A stretch of 64,000 bases of DNA from Saccharophagus degradans 2-40 (lineage in GTDB: Bacteria > Pseudomonadota > Gammaproteobacteria > Pseudomonadales > Cellvibrionaceae): positions 4,897,684 to 4,961,683 of the forward strand of contig NC_007912.1 of NCBI RefSeq assembly GCF_000013665.1. Direction: 5' to 3'. The notes below the pieces were generated by a model, which was not told where the DNA came from, ran no database searches, and worked only from the letters and a program-made list of their open reading frames with translations. Positions within the stretch are counted from its first letter, which is position 1. Each line of letters begins with the position of its first letter. The position numbers and the translations under genes were made by a program. Positions 34,453 through 42,796 of the stretch are shown here, one piece after another.

Positions 34453-35277
34453 CTAGTGAGCTAATGGGTGGGCGTAATCGTAGGCTTGCAAATTATTTTT
34501 TACTATCAAATTCCCAATTGCTTGGGTGTAATCTTCACCACGTGCCGAATAACTTTGTAACCCGCTCAGTAATTCAACGCTATTTAACGCTTGCTGATTT
34601 TGGCGCATGGCATTGCGCTGCCTGCGAAACCCACTGTACGCAGGGTTGGTGTTTATATTATGAATATAGCTGCCCACAGACTCGGCGTAGGTAGTAAATA
34701 CCGCTACCTCGTGATCGGCACCACGGGTTCGTTGCGATGGCACCAACCCACACCCTTTTTGCAGGCACCATTGGCCAAAGTAATTATTGCCCTTGGTAGC
34801 AAAGCGCGACGTGCCGTAGGCAGATTCATTCGCCGCCTGGGCGAGCGCTAACGACGCTGGCACTGTATCTACCCGCAGCAGTAACTGCTGCCAAAATGCT
34901 TCGCCATCTATTAGCGTTTCTTCTATTAGGTAAATTTGCGCCAATAGCTCTAACCATACGGTTTGCTCTGGTGTAAGCACAGCAACCTGCCTGAGGCTAA
35001 CTACCAGCGCCCGAAGCTGGCGAATATGGGTGTTGTGGGCCCGAATGGCAGGCAAAAGGTGACTAAAAAAAGCGGCTTTCTTAGCTTTAACATCGGCCAT
35101 TGCAGCAAATTTAGGGGTAGGGCCAAGCGGGGTATAACTGGTTAGCCGAATTTCTGGCAACACCTGCGGCGCAGTATTTGCGCTACTTTCTTCAGCAACA
35201 AACACTAAACCCAACATCACGAATACGTAGTGAATTGTACGCTGTGCACCATGCAATATATTGTTTTTCCCTACCAT
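34453..35277 (-). CDS. Bax-like glucosaminidase-domain protein
   Basis: The start at 35277 is preferred over an upstream ATG at 35394 because it gives a signal-like N-terminus (VFVMLGLVFVAEESSA) and AGAGAAG precedes it. The ~274-residue protein matches the Bax family: SLALAQAANESAYGTSRFATKGNNYFGQWCLQKGCG with the catalytic Glu in NESAYG, then VAVFTTYAESVGSYIHNINT. It should cleave peptidoglycan glycan strands in the periplasm. It is monocistronic, with mgtE beginning 167 bp to the left on the same strand. Confidence 0.9.
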   Translation of the reverse strand: MVGKNNILHGAQRTIHYVFVMLGLVFVAEESSANTAPQVLPEIRLTSYTPLGPTPKFAAMADVKAKKAAFFSHLLPAIRAHNTHIRQLRALVVSLRQVAVLTPEQTVWLELLAQIYLIEETLIDGEAFWQQLLLRVDTVPASLALAQAANESAYGTSRFATKGNNYFGQWCLQKGCGLVPSQRTRGADHEVAVFTTYAESVGSYIHNINTNPAYSGFRRQRNAMRQNQQALNSVELLSGLQSYSARGEDYTQAIGNLIVKNNLQAYDYAHPLAH

Positions 35278-35596
35278 AGCGACTGCTTCTCTTTTTAAAT
35301 GGCCGCGCAGATTACCTAACAAAACTCCGCGATAAAAGAATCTAAAGCTTTTAGGTATAGCACCCATTAGTTTTAGCTTACAAAGCCCGCTCACACCCTT
35401 TTTGACGCTTGGGCTTCAGCCTCACAATGACATTTGACAGGTGTCGAATTAATTTGCAAAATCACTCAACAACGGAACTGCGTCACACACTTTAGGCGTC
35501 TGAAACCACTGCCATTACTAGGTTTACTACTTTTGGCACAGTATATGCTAATCAACCCCATACTTTATAATTAACTATAAATTAAGGGTTTAATGA

Positions 35597-36352
35597 ATGC
35601 GTTCTACATACTCACCACTAAAAAAAGCACTAGCGCTTTTCGCTGCAAGTTTTCTTGCCTGTTCGGCTCAAGCAGGGTTAATTAATGGCGGTACACTGCT
35701 AGATCAAGCAGGCGCAGACCAATTAGAAAATTGGTTGGGCTTGGACGACCAAGACTTCACGAATATTTATACTGGTACAGCGGGTGTAAGTACGGCGGGT
35801 CAATTCCACTCTGCGGTAAATGGCGCGGGCGCTACTTTTTCTATTTATGGTATTAGCTTCGCAGACGGGTCTACTGCACGAGTAGGTGGTTATACAACAT
35901 TGGATTGGGCCGGTAGCGGTTACGCTTCCGACAGCGAAGCCTTTTTGTTTAACTTAGACACCGGTGAAGCGCAATTTACGCAAAACTATACCAATCACTC
36001 TATTTATCGTAACGAAAGGTACTTCGCAACGTTTGGCGGCGGTCACGATTTATTTGGCGGATATGGTGTACTAGGTACATGTAACGGCTCTGGTTTAAAC
36101 GCATTTAATACCGGCTGCTCTGGCTATTCGTATAGCTATAGTTACGACCAAAGCCAAGGCAAAATCACCACCGCAAACGACAGCGGCTATGGCAATGGTA
36201 ACTCCGGTACAAACCATTATAGTTGGGCTGTAAATTCCCTAGAGGTATACACCTTTGCCGACGCAGTATCTGTACCTGAACCATCTACACTTGCACTATT
36301 TGGCATTGGCTTGTTAGGGCTTGGCATAAGTCGTCGCCGCACAAAAGCGTAA
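35597..36352 (+). CDS. PEP-CTERM surface protein
   Basis: A 251-residue exported protein with a signal peptide (cut near AQAG) and a typical PEP-CTERM sorting signal at the end: VPEPSTLALFGIGLLGLG followed by SRRRTKA. The signal directs exosortase EpsH-type processing, usually in bacteria that make extracellular polysaccharide and floc. The mature part is rich in Gly, Tyr and Ser (CSGYSYSYSYDQSQG), with few charges and no domain I recognise. The exosortase itself must be elsewhere in the genome. A terminator follows at 36388. Confidence 0.92.
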   Translation: MRSTYSPLKKALALFAASFLACSAQAGLINGGTLLDQAGADQLENWLGLDDQDFTNIYTGTAGVSTAGQFHSAVNGAGATFSIYGISFADGSTARVGGYTTLDWAGSGYASDSEAFLFNLDTGEAQFTQNYTNHSIYRNERYFATFGGGHDLFGGYGVLGTCNGSGLNAFNTGCSGYSYSYSYDQSQGKITTANDSGYGNGNSGTNHYSWAVNSLEVYTFADAVSVPEPSTLALFGIGLLGLGISRRRTKA

Positions 36353-36387
36353 GGCTGTAGTACGTCTGTAAAAACTATCGCTTTGTT

Positions 36388-36424
36388 AAAAAAACCGCCG
36401 CATGTAAATGTAGGCGGTTTTTTT
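36388..36424. terminator. Terminator after the PEP-CTERM gene
   Basis: Stem AAAAAACCGCC/GGCGGTTTTTT with a 13-nt loop. A-run and T-run on both sides make it usable in both directions, serving the convergent His-rich protein gene as well. Confidence 0.88.
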
Positions 36425-36464
36425 ATGTTTTGCGTTTTTGGCACTTCAGGCTATTAGCGCATTA

Positions 36465-37052
36465 CTATTTTTCACTTACGGTTTCTTGCGCAGTAAAGCT
36501 ATGCACTTTTGGTTGCGCGGCTTCTTGGGCGGTATCCGCTGTAGCACTTACCTTATTTTGCGCTTGGCGCGGCCCTACTTGAATAGCCACCCCCACAGCA
36601 TTGGCCTGCAGGCTACCAGTTTGGTTATGCAAGGTAGGTTGTAACATTAGGTAGTAACGGCCGTTATCACCGGTTTGAACGGTTACGGGCACCTCGACAT
36701 GCCCATTAACAGGTACTGCTAAGGGCTGCTCACTTAAGCTTACAACTAAATTGGCGTCCGGTTTGGCAACGAGGCTAAGCGTGTCGACCCCCTTGGTTTT
36801 AACCTTAAGTTTAAGCGTAATAGTTTGGCTGCTATTGGCTGCCATGTTTATAACGCTCTTACCTTGCACTATGACGGCTTGGCTTGGTTTACCTAAGGGC
36901 TTGGTATGGGTGTGGGCATGGTTATGAGTGCTAGTTTGTGAGTGCTCACCACCAGCAGTAACATTTAGGCTAAGCAGTGTCGCAGCCAATAAGCCAACAG
37001 CAATAAGCGGTAATTTAACGCGGGCTAGCCATTTTAAGATAGTAGGTTTCAT
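36465..37052 (-). CDS. Exported protein with His-rich N-terminus
   Basis: A 195-residue protein with a signal anchor (LPLIAVGLLAATLLSLNVTA) followed by a His-rich segment, HSQTSTHNHAHTHTK, that could bind a transition metal. The rest looks like a beta-sandwich of about 120 residues (QTITLKLKVKTKGVDTLSL, HVEVPVTVQTGDNGRYYLML). I do not recognise the family. It follows the lipoprotein metalloprotease gene by 21 bp on the same strand, so a joint role is likely, perhaps zinc delivery to the protease or regulation of it. Confidence 0.75.
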   Translation of the reverse strand: MKPTILKWLARVKLPLIAVGLLAATLLSLNVTAGGEHSQTSTHNHAHTHTKPLGKPSQAVIVQGKSVINMAANSSQTITLKLKVKTKGVDTLSLVAKPDANLVVSLSEQPLAVPVNGHVEVPVTVQTGDNGRYYLMLQPTLHNQTGSLQANAVGVAIQVGPRQAQNKVSATADTAQEAAQPKVHSFTAQETVSEK

Positions 37053-37073
37053 GAGTTACCTATTGGTTACTTA

Positions 37074-38726
37074 TCAGTTGCTTATCGTAATAGTGATACA
37101 GGATTCGCCACCTGTATTCTCTTGATCATCTATATTGTGCTCTTCGGTATATTCCAACACTAATTCTGCGCCGGACTCGATTATAGCCGTGCGGCTTTGC
37201 ACACCACTGCCGCTAAAGGTAATGCGCCTTTCTGTGGCCCCTTCGCTAAAGATATTAATGTTTACATCTTCACCGGATGTGCGTGTACCCATATCGACTT
37301 CAATATCCATAAAGCCAAAACCCACATAGGTGTAGCGCATAAACCGGCGATTATCTAAACGGTTGTATTCACCCAAATTATTGCTGGTGCACAGTACGGT
37401 TGGCTGGCCCTCAATAAGTTGGGTGTACACAGGCAAACTACGGGCTATGCCACCGTCTTCGGTTTCGCCTGTGCCATAGGCATCTATAGAGTTAATACTG
37501 TGATGATTTAGTAAGCTAACGAATTGATCTGTTCGAGAAGGATTGGCCGCAACAAACTGCGCCGCAAAAGAGAAAATACTGGTAAAGGGTGTGCCCTCTA
37601 TGTAATCCGGATGGGCTAAGGCATTGTAAATAGGCGCAAAGCCTAGAGCGAGGGTATCGCCGGTATCTTGCTGGCTATCAAAAATATCGTAGAGCACCAT
37701 TTGTACTGCGCCTTCGTTATACCAACCCTTATCGGCAAAATCATAAATATTTTCTTCCACCGAAAACTTAAAACCTACGTCCTGATTGGCCCCATAGGCA
37801 TCTTCGTAAAATTCGGTACCCAACATCATAGAGGCGTAAGCATTACCCCAGCCTTCACTGAAGGCCACGCGCATATCGTTGCTATCGTACAAACTGTGCG
37901 AGCCGCCAATGCTGTCGGTGCGAAACAGTTGGCCTTCTAAGTAGTGGGCAAATTCATGCACGGTCACACTGGTGTCGTATTCGTCTATGTCGTTATCGGC
38001 TTGACCGAGTATATATATGGCGCCAGCCCAGGGGGCGTAAAACGATGTGCCTATTTCTCCCAGCTCGTAATCGCCTTCAATGGCGCGGTTTTCGGTGCTC
38101 CAGAATATATCTAACGGCGGCAATTGCACCGTTGGGTCTACCTCCACGATATGATTCACCGAATCATACATGGCATCTAATATGGCAAAGGGTGCAGCGG
38201 CGCGGGGTTGTCTGTATTCATCATCTACCCAGCCCGATGGCGCGTGTAGCACACGGATACTGTCGGTGGTACCTGAGGTGGTAAGGCTGCCATCCAATAC
38301 ATAGAGGGCATTATCGTTGGTGTTGTCGGCTACTTCTATATCCCACGAGGCAGCGCCAGATTGCTCTAATCGCGCCTCCACCCGCACACGTAGCAAAGTT
38401 GAAGGGTTAACTACAAAACCGAAACTACCACTGCTATCGGTTTGGTCTGTGGCCACCACACTATTGGCGCTATCTAAAAGTTTAACCGTTGCGCCGCGCA
38501 CGGGCTTACTTACGGTAGCGTTGTAATTTAGGGCGCCGTTGCTGGCGCGGTGGGGCACAGAATCGTAGGTGACAATGCCAGAGAGATTAATTTGCGTTGA
38601 AGGCTCAGGCTCTGGTGCAGGCTCTTGTGTTTTAGGTTCGCCAGAACGGCCCCCACTACATGCACTTAGGGCAAAGCCCCCAATAAGCATGATTATGATC
38701 ACCATGCCGCGATAAATTAACGTCAT
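37074..38726 (-). CDS. Lipoprotein with HEFAH metalloprotease-like domain
   Basis: A 550-residue lipoprotein (GGFALSACSGG). After an acidic linker comes a carboxypeptidase-regulatory-like beta domain (~45-145, SKPVRGATVKLLDSANSVV). Next is a region with the zinc motif VHEFAHYLEGQLF (near 255) and, ~35 residues on, FSEGWGNAYASMMLG, whose Glu is placed as the third ligand of a gluzincin. The C-terminal ~130 residues look like a beta-rich PPC-like domain. This would be a surface or periplasmic zinc protease. I cannot assign a MEROPS family. It is the first gene of a pair with the His-rich exported protein. Confidence 0.82.
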   Translation of the reverse strand: MTLIYRGMVIIIMLIGGFALSACSGGRSGEPKTQEPAPEPEPSTQINLSGIVTYDSVPHRASNGALNYNATVSKPVRGATVKLLDSANSVVATDQTDSSGSFGFVVNPSTLLRVRVEARLEQSGAASWDIEVADNTNDNALYVLDGSLTTSGTTDSIRVLHAPSGWVDDEYRQPRAAAPFAILDAMYDSVNHIVEVDPTVQLPPLDIFWSTENRAIEGDYELGEIGTSFYAPWAGAIYILGQADNDIDEYDTSVTVHEFAHYLEGQLFRTDSIGGSHSLYDSNDMRVAFSEGWGNAYASMMLGTEFYEDAYGANQDVGFKFSVEENIYDFADKGWYNEGAVQMVLYDIFDSQQDTGDTLALGFAPIYNALAHPDYIEGTPFTSIFSFAAQFVAANPSRTDQFVSLLNHHSINSIDAYGTGETEDGGIARSLPVYTQLIEGQPTVLCTSNNLGEYNRLDNRRFMRYTYVGFGFMDIEVDMGTRTSGEDVNINIFSEGATERRITFSGSGVQSRTAIIESGAELVLEYTEEHNIDDQENTGGESCITITISN

Positions 38727-38778
38727 TCGCCTTACTTCCTATTAACTTGCCTTCCTTAAGCATATGCACAAAACCCCA

Positions 38779-39567
38779 CTAAATACAGGAAGTGGCGCGC
38801 GCCACTAATATGAATTCGTGATTACCATCGCCACCTGTAATAGGGCTTGGAATATAGTGCAGTAGCTCAAATCCCAATTGCTGGGCACAAGCTTCTATTT
38901 TTATTTTTACTTGTTCATGTAAAGACGCATCTTTAACAATGCCACCTTTACCCACCGCCGCTTTGCCCACTTCAAATTGCGGCTTAACCAGCGATACTAA
39001 CAGGCCCCCTTGCTTTAACACAGGCGCCAGCGCGGGCAATATTAGAGTTTGTGATATAAACGACACATCCATCACCGCTATATCAAAACCATGTGGTGCA
39101 TATTCTTTTAAAGGCACGTCATCTAGGTAGCGGGCGTTCACCCCCTCTAAACACACAACCTGTGGGTTGTTGCGCAAGCTTGGGCTGAGCTGATCGTGGC
39201 CAACTTCTAACCCCACCACCAATTGCACGCCGCGCCGCAGTAGGCACTCGGTAAAGCCCCCCGTGGATTGGCCCACATCCAGCGCTATCACACCTTGGCA
39301 AAATTCGCTGGGCAATAAATCTAACCCCGCCTGCAGCTTAAGCGCCGCGCGCGATACAAAGGTATCTTCTTCTGTTTTTTCTATCACTATTTCGGCATCG
39401 GCAAACACTTTTGCTGCCGCTTTACGCGCAATTTCCATCTCGCCAGCCACCACCACGCTCACCTTACCCGCATCAATTAATCGTTTGGCCTGCGAGCGCG
39501 AATCCACAAGGCCGCGACTTACCATAACCGCGTCGATGCGTTCCATAGGAGAGAGAAGTTGAGACAT
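38779..39567 (-). CDS. tlyA: TlyA-family rRNA (cytidine-2'-O)-methyltransferase
   Basis: A 262-residue protein with an S4 RNA-binding domain (~8-70, RIDAVMVSRGLVDSRSQAKR) and an FtsJ/RrmJ-type SAM methyltransferase domain. The latter shows VIALDVGQSTGGFTECLLRRG as SAM motif I, then FDIAVMDVSFISQTLILPAL and GGLLVSLVKPQFEVGK. The K-D-K-E set of 2'-O-methyltransferases is visible in part (Asp in DVGQS, Asp in VMDVSF, Lys in VKPQFE). It methylates 16S and/or 23S rRNA cytidines. It is often mislabelled hemolysin A. A small unknown gene is divergent from it. Confidence 0.95.
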   Translation of the reverse strand: MSQLLSPMERIDAVMVSRGLVDSRSQAKRLIDAGKVSVVVAGEMEIARKAAAKVFADAEIVIEKTEEDTFVSRAALKLQAGLDLLPSEFCQGVIALDVGQSTGGFTECLLRRGVQLVVGLEVGHDQLSPSLRNNPQVVCLEGVNARYLDDVPLKEYAPHGFDIAVMDVSFISQTLILPALAPVLKQGGLLVSLVKPQFEVGKAAVGKGGIVKDASLHEQVKIKIEACAQQLGFELLHYIPSPITGGDGNHEFILVARATSCI

Positions 39568-39619
39568 ATTCGGTTCCAGGAGTAGTATGGAGATCTAAAC
39601 AAATAAGAAGGTGGCTATT

Positions 39620-39937
39620 ATGACAGAAGATCACACAACTACCTGCGACGATGTGACAAACGGGTTAGAAGATACCCCAGAGCTGTGCAACCCCACCCTA
39701 CGCGCCGATGTAGGTCACGCTATTCGCGATGCCTTAGACCAACCAAACCGCAAGCTATGTGAGCAAGAACTTACTAACGTTGCAGCCTATATAAATCAGC
39801 TAGAAGATGCCGTACTGCGCATTCACCTAGGCCTGCTAAAAGAAAGCGAAGTGCTAAGCCACTTAAAAAGATGCACAGGCCTCGATATAGAAAGCCGCGC
39901 CTACACCTTTGCCACCATGTATGCCGAGGATGCTTAG
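39620..39937 (+). CDS. Small acidic protein of unknown function
   Basis: The ATG at 39620 is chosen because AAGGTGG precedes it. The ~105-residue soluble, acidic protein has three to four predicted helices (LRADVGHAIRDALDQ, CEQELTNVAAYINQLEDAVLR, ESEVLSHLKRCTGLDIESRA). It has four cysteines and no signal peptide. I do not recognise a family. It is divergent from tlyA with a 52-bp gap. Confidence 0.7.
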   Translation: MTEDHTTTCDDVTNGLEDTPELCNPTLRADVGHAIRDALDQPNRKLCEQELTNVAAYINQLEDAVLRIHLGLLKESEVLSHLKRCTGLDIESRAYTFATMYAEDA

Positions 39938-40289
39938 TCAGGGGCTAATTATTAATTGCTAATCGCTAGTGGCTGATTACTAGTGGCTAACCATTGGCAC
40001 TTATCGAATGGTTTTTATTAATTAGCAATTAGCGATTGAACTATTTATTTGCTTTTGTCATAAGCTGGCTGGGTTGGCCGGCGCCTGAATTTCACTTAAA
40101 AATCACCCTCGCGTGGCTCTAGGCCAGTAATTGCGTTTGTCGGCCTGTAAAATCCCTCATCAAAGTACACCATGTTCCGCTTTTTGACTGTCTTTTCGCG
40201 TCATTTCGCGCGCGTTTACCTGTGAATTAGTCGTTGGATTCCTCTGTAAAACTGATCCATAATGCAAAAACAGATGGCCATATGGCTTG
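39938..40289. other. Intergenic region upstream of the PL14-like lyase
   Basis: The left part repeats short words (GCTAATCGCTAGTGGCTGATTACTAGTGG, read as iterations of CTAGTGGCTGATTACTAGTG) of the same character as other spacers in this window. There is no gene I would support. The lyase promoter lies to the right. Confidence 0.5.
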
Positions 40290-40303
40290 ATGGTAATACC
40301 AAT
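40290..40303. promoter_or_regulatory. Candidate GntR-type operator of the PL14-like lyase
   Basis: ATGGTAATACCAAT is a near-perfect palindrome (core TGGTA-A-TACCA) 70 bp before the lyase start. The pattern TTGGTATxACCAA is known for uronate/GntR-type regulators. A degenerate relative lies before the CBM6 protein at 14787-14804. Confidence 0.5.
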
Positions 40304-40372
40304 ATGCGTCCTATCTGTAAGTGTTCCCCCAAATAGCATGTTTGCAACCACAATAATAAAACGAGGCTCACC

Positions 40373-41602
40373 ATGAAAAAGGCCAAACTCATAAGGCTAA
40401 ACCTACTCTACCCGCTAGTGGCTACCCTAGGGCTAGCAACCTTCTCTGCACAAGCAGAGGTAATTTATTCCAACGGTTTTGACGGCTTGCCGCTTGGTAA
40501 CGCCAGCGACAGAGATATAAAAAACACCTGGAGCACCCGCTATGCAAAAGGCCCAGACGAGGGCAGGGTAACCACCGTTACCGATTCACATACAGGCAAA
40601 GCCATACGCATTAAATACCCAGCCAATGCCAATCAATCGTCGCCAAGTGGCGCCACCTGGGAAACCGACATAGGCCATAGCGGCGAAGAGCTGTATATGT
40701 CTTACTGGGTGAAATTTGATTACGATTTCGATTTTGTGAAAGGCGGTAAAATGCCTGGCTTAGCAGGCGCCACCGAGTTCCCCTACGGCGACAACGGCTT
40801 TACCACCCGCTTAATGTGGCGCGAAGACGGCAAACTTGAGTTTTACTTGCACGGGTACGAAATAAACAATAGCCAAGGCGCCGAACCCTACCGTGTATTT
40901 TGGAATTACGCCGGTTACCACGCACGTGTTATACCCGGCCAGTGGCACCATATTGAAATTCGCCAAAAACTAAACACCCCAGGGCAGCGCAATGGCGTAT
41001 TGCAGGGTTGGTTAGATGGTGTATTGGTATGTAACGATAGCGACAACTCTGGTGTGCGTGGCGCTGGCCACGGCAGCACCAAGCTAAACCACCTTTACTT
41101 TTCTACCTTTTTTGGCGGGTCGAGCGCGCCGGTAAGCCAGTGGCAACCTAAAACTGATGTGTACGCAAACTACGATGACTTTATCGTATCCACCACGCGT
41201 ATTGGTATGAATGGCAACCCGGGCACTGGTTCTTCTAGTTCATCTTCAAGTTCAAGCAGTTCTACTTCGAGCTCGTCGTCCAGCTCTTCATCCAGCTCCA
41301 GCAGTTCATCGGGCGGCAGCTCTAATTGTACGGTGGTTCCCAGTGGCTCGGCTAAGCACGAAATAAACCTCAACAATTCCAGCTGCTTGCAGTTTAACGA
41401 AAACTTACGCGGTAAAACCTTTGCGGTGTGGGATAGCGACAGCAACCCTTCTTGCGACTTTAGAGGCACCGTAACCTCCACTAATGGTACTGGGTCGCTA
41501 AACGTGCCCGACAACTACGAAGCCACCGATTCGCTCACCGGCACCAAAGTAAGTATTCAACCCAGTAATGGCTGTAAATACCTAAAAGTAAGAGCGCTAT
41601 AA
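40373..41602 (+). CDS. Secreted PL14-like polysaccharide lyase with polyserine linker
   Basis: A 409-residue exported protein with a signal peptide (cut after FSAQA). Residues ~25-280 form a jelly roll with polysaccharide lyase family 14-like features: LYMSYWVKFDYDFDFVKGGK, MPGLAGATEFPYGDNGFTTR, LMWREDGKLEFYLHG and PGQWHHIEIRQKLNTPG. PL14 enzymes cleave alginate or glucuronan by beta-elimination. A polyserine linker (~285-315, low complexity) leads to a ~90-residue C-terminal domain with Cys residues (CLQFNENLRGKTFAVWDSD, SNGCKYLKVRAL), probably a binding module that I cannot name. A GntR-type palindrome upstream supports control by a sugar acid. A terminator follows. Confidence 0.86.
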   Translation: MKKAKLIRLNLLYPLVATLGLATFSAQAEVIYSNGFDGLPLGNASDRDIKNTWSTRYAKGPDEGRVTTVTDSHTGKAIRIKYPANANQSSPSGATWETDIGHSGEELYMSYWVKFDYDFDFVKGGKMPGLAGATEFPYGDNGFTTRLMWREDGKLEFYLHGYEINNSQGAEPYRVFWNYAGYHARVIPGQWHHIEIRQKLNTPGQRNGVLQGWLDGVLVCNDSDNSGVRGAGHGSTKLNHLYFSTFFGGSSAPVSQWQPKTDVYANYDDFIVSTTRIGMNGNPGTGSSSSSSSSSSSTSSSSSSSSSSSSSSSGGSSNCTVVPSGSAKHEINLNNSSCLQFNENLRGKTFAVWDSDSNPSCDFRGTVTSTNGTGSLNVPDNYEATDSLTGTKVSIQPSNGCKYLKVRAL

Positions 41603-41633
41603 CGTAATAAAAACCACATTTTAAAGCGCACTG

Positions 41634-41671
41634 TAAAAGCTCGCCCAGTACCACTGGCGCGGGCTTTTTTA
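41634..41671 (+). terminator. Terminator after the PL14-like lyase
   Basis: Imperfect stem AAAAGCTCGCCCAGT/ACTGGCGCGGGCTTTTTT with loop ACC, ~35 bp beyond the stop codon. Confidence 0.82.
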
Positions 41672-41729
41672 TTTGAGCCACACCCCTAAAAGTGCCATGC
41701 TTAATTAGCAGTTATTTTAAGGCGCCTAT

Positions 41730-42551
41730 ATGAACGCACTCGACCAATGGCTTATGCAACACGAAAGCAGTTTGCGCTTGGCGGTGTTTCTATTCGTTTT
41801 TTGCAGTATGGCCCTGTGGGAAACCTTACAACCAGCGCGCGCAGCGCACACACCCAAGCGAGTACGCTGGCTAAACAATATAGGCCTACTAGTAATTAAC
41901 AGCTTTGCATTGCGATTGGTGTTCCCCTTGGCAGCGGTTGGGTTTGCGCAGTTTGCACAACAACATAAGTTAGGGCTGCTGAACAACTACGCTATTCCTC
42001 TAACCATTGCATTACCGTGTAGCGTTGTGCTGCTAGATTTATGTATCTATTGGCAACACCGTGCGTTTCACCATGTGCCGCTATTGTGGCGCTTACACCG
42101 CGTGCACCATATGGATACCGATATGGATGTAACCACCGCCGCGCGTTTTCACACCTTTGAAATAATGCTTTCTATGACAATTAAGTGGCTAATTATTGTC
42201 GCGCTTGGGGCGCCAGTTATTGCCGTAATAGTCTTTGAAGCCCTACTTAATGCCAGCGCCACATTTAATCACGCCAATATTCGCTTACCCGCAAAATGGG
42301 ATAAACCGCTGCGCTTACTAGTGGTAACCCCCAATATGCATCGCGTACATCACTCCAATGTGCAAACCCAAACAGATTCTAACTTTGGCTTTTTCTTAAG
42401 CCTGTGGGATAAGTTATTCAACACCTACCACTACGCCAACGCTTTTCAAGAACAAGCCATTCAAATTGGGCTTACGTCATTCCGCCAACATCCTTGGCGC
42501 CTAACCACTATGCTGGCTAACCCGTTTCGCGCGGCACCTAAAACTAAATAG
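41730..42551 (+). CDS. Sterol desaturase/fatty acid hydroxylase family protein
   Basis: A 273-residue membrane protein of the di-iron hydroxylase superfamily. The histidine boxes are in order: HRAFHH (near 111), HRVHHMD (near 123) and, after two further helices, NHANI and MHRVHHSN (near 206). These residues bind two irons on the cytoplasmic face and hydroxylate or desaturate a lipid with O2. About four to five helices surround the boxes. The substrate could be fatty acid, sterol-like lipid, carotenoid or ether lipid; nothing decides it. Spacing to the TIR gene is 245 bp, so it is probably not part of that unit. Confidence 0.93.
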   Translation: MNALDQWLMQHESSLRLAVFLFVFCSMALWETLQPARAAHTPKRVRWLNNIGLLVINSFALRLVFPLAAVGFAQFAQQHKLGLLNNYAIPLTIALPCSVVLLDLCIYWQHRAFHHVPLLWRLHRVHHMDTDMDVTTAARFHTFEIMLSMTIKWLIIVALGAPVIAVIVFEALLNASATFNHANIRLPAKWDKPLRLLVVTPNMHRVHHSNVQTQTDSNFGFFLSLWDKLFNTYHYANAFQEQAIQIGLTSFRQHPWRLTTMLANPFRAAPKTK

Positions 42552-42796
42552 CGACAACCAAATAGCTAAAACAAATAACTAAAAGCAATAAACGTAAATT
42601 CATTCGTGCGTTTAAAACACTTAACAGGTTTCTTAACGTGCGTAAGCTGTGTTTAATAGGTAGTATTTGCTAAATACAACTTCACCCCCCCAGAATTGGC
42701 CACTTGGCTTGCACATTACTAGAAAGGTTTGCCCCATAGCTGCGAATAGATAGGCTATTCGTATAGGTGCGGCCCATAACAACTAGGAGGTTACCC

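Noticed and set aside
39940-40060. Possible CRISPR-like or iterated repeat array (CTAGTGGCTGATTACTAGTGG words).
   Set aside because: The words are short, irregular and without unique spacers. This is AT-rich spacer repetition.
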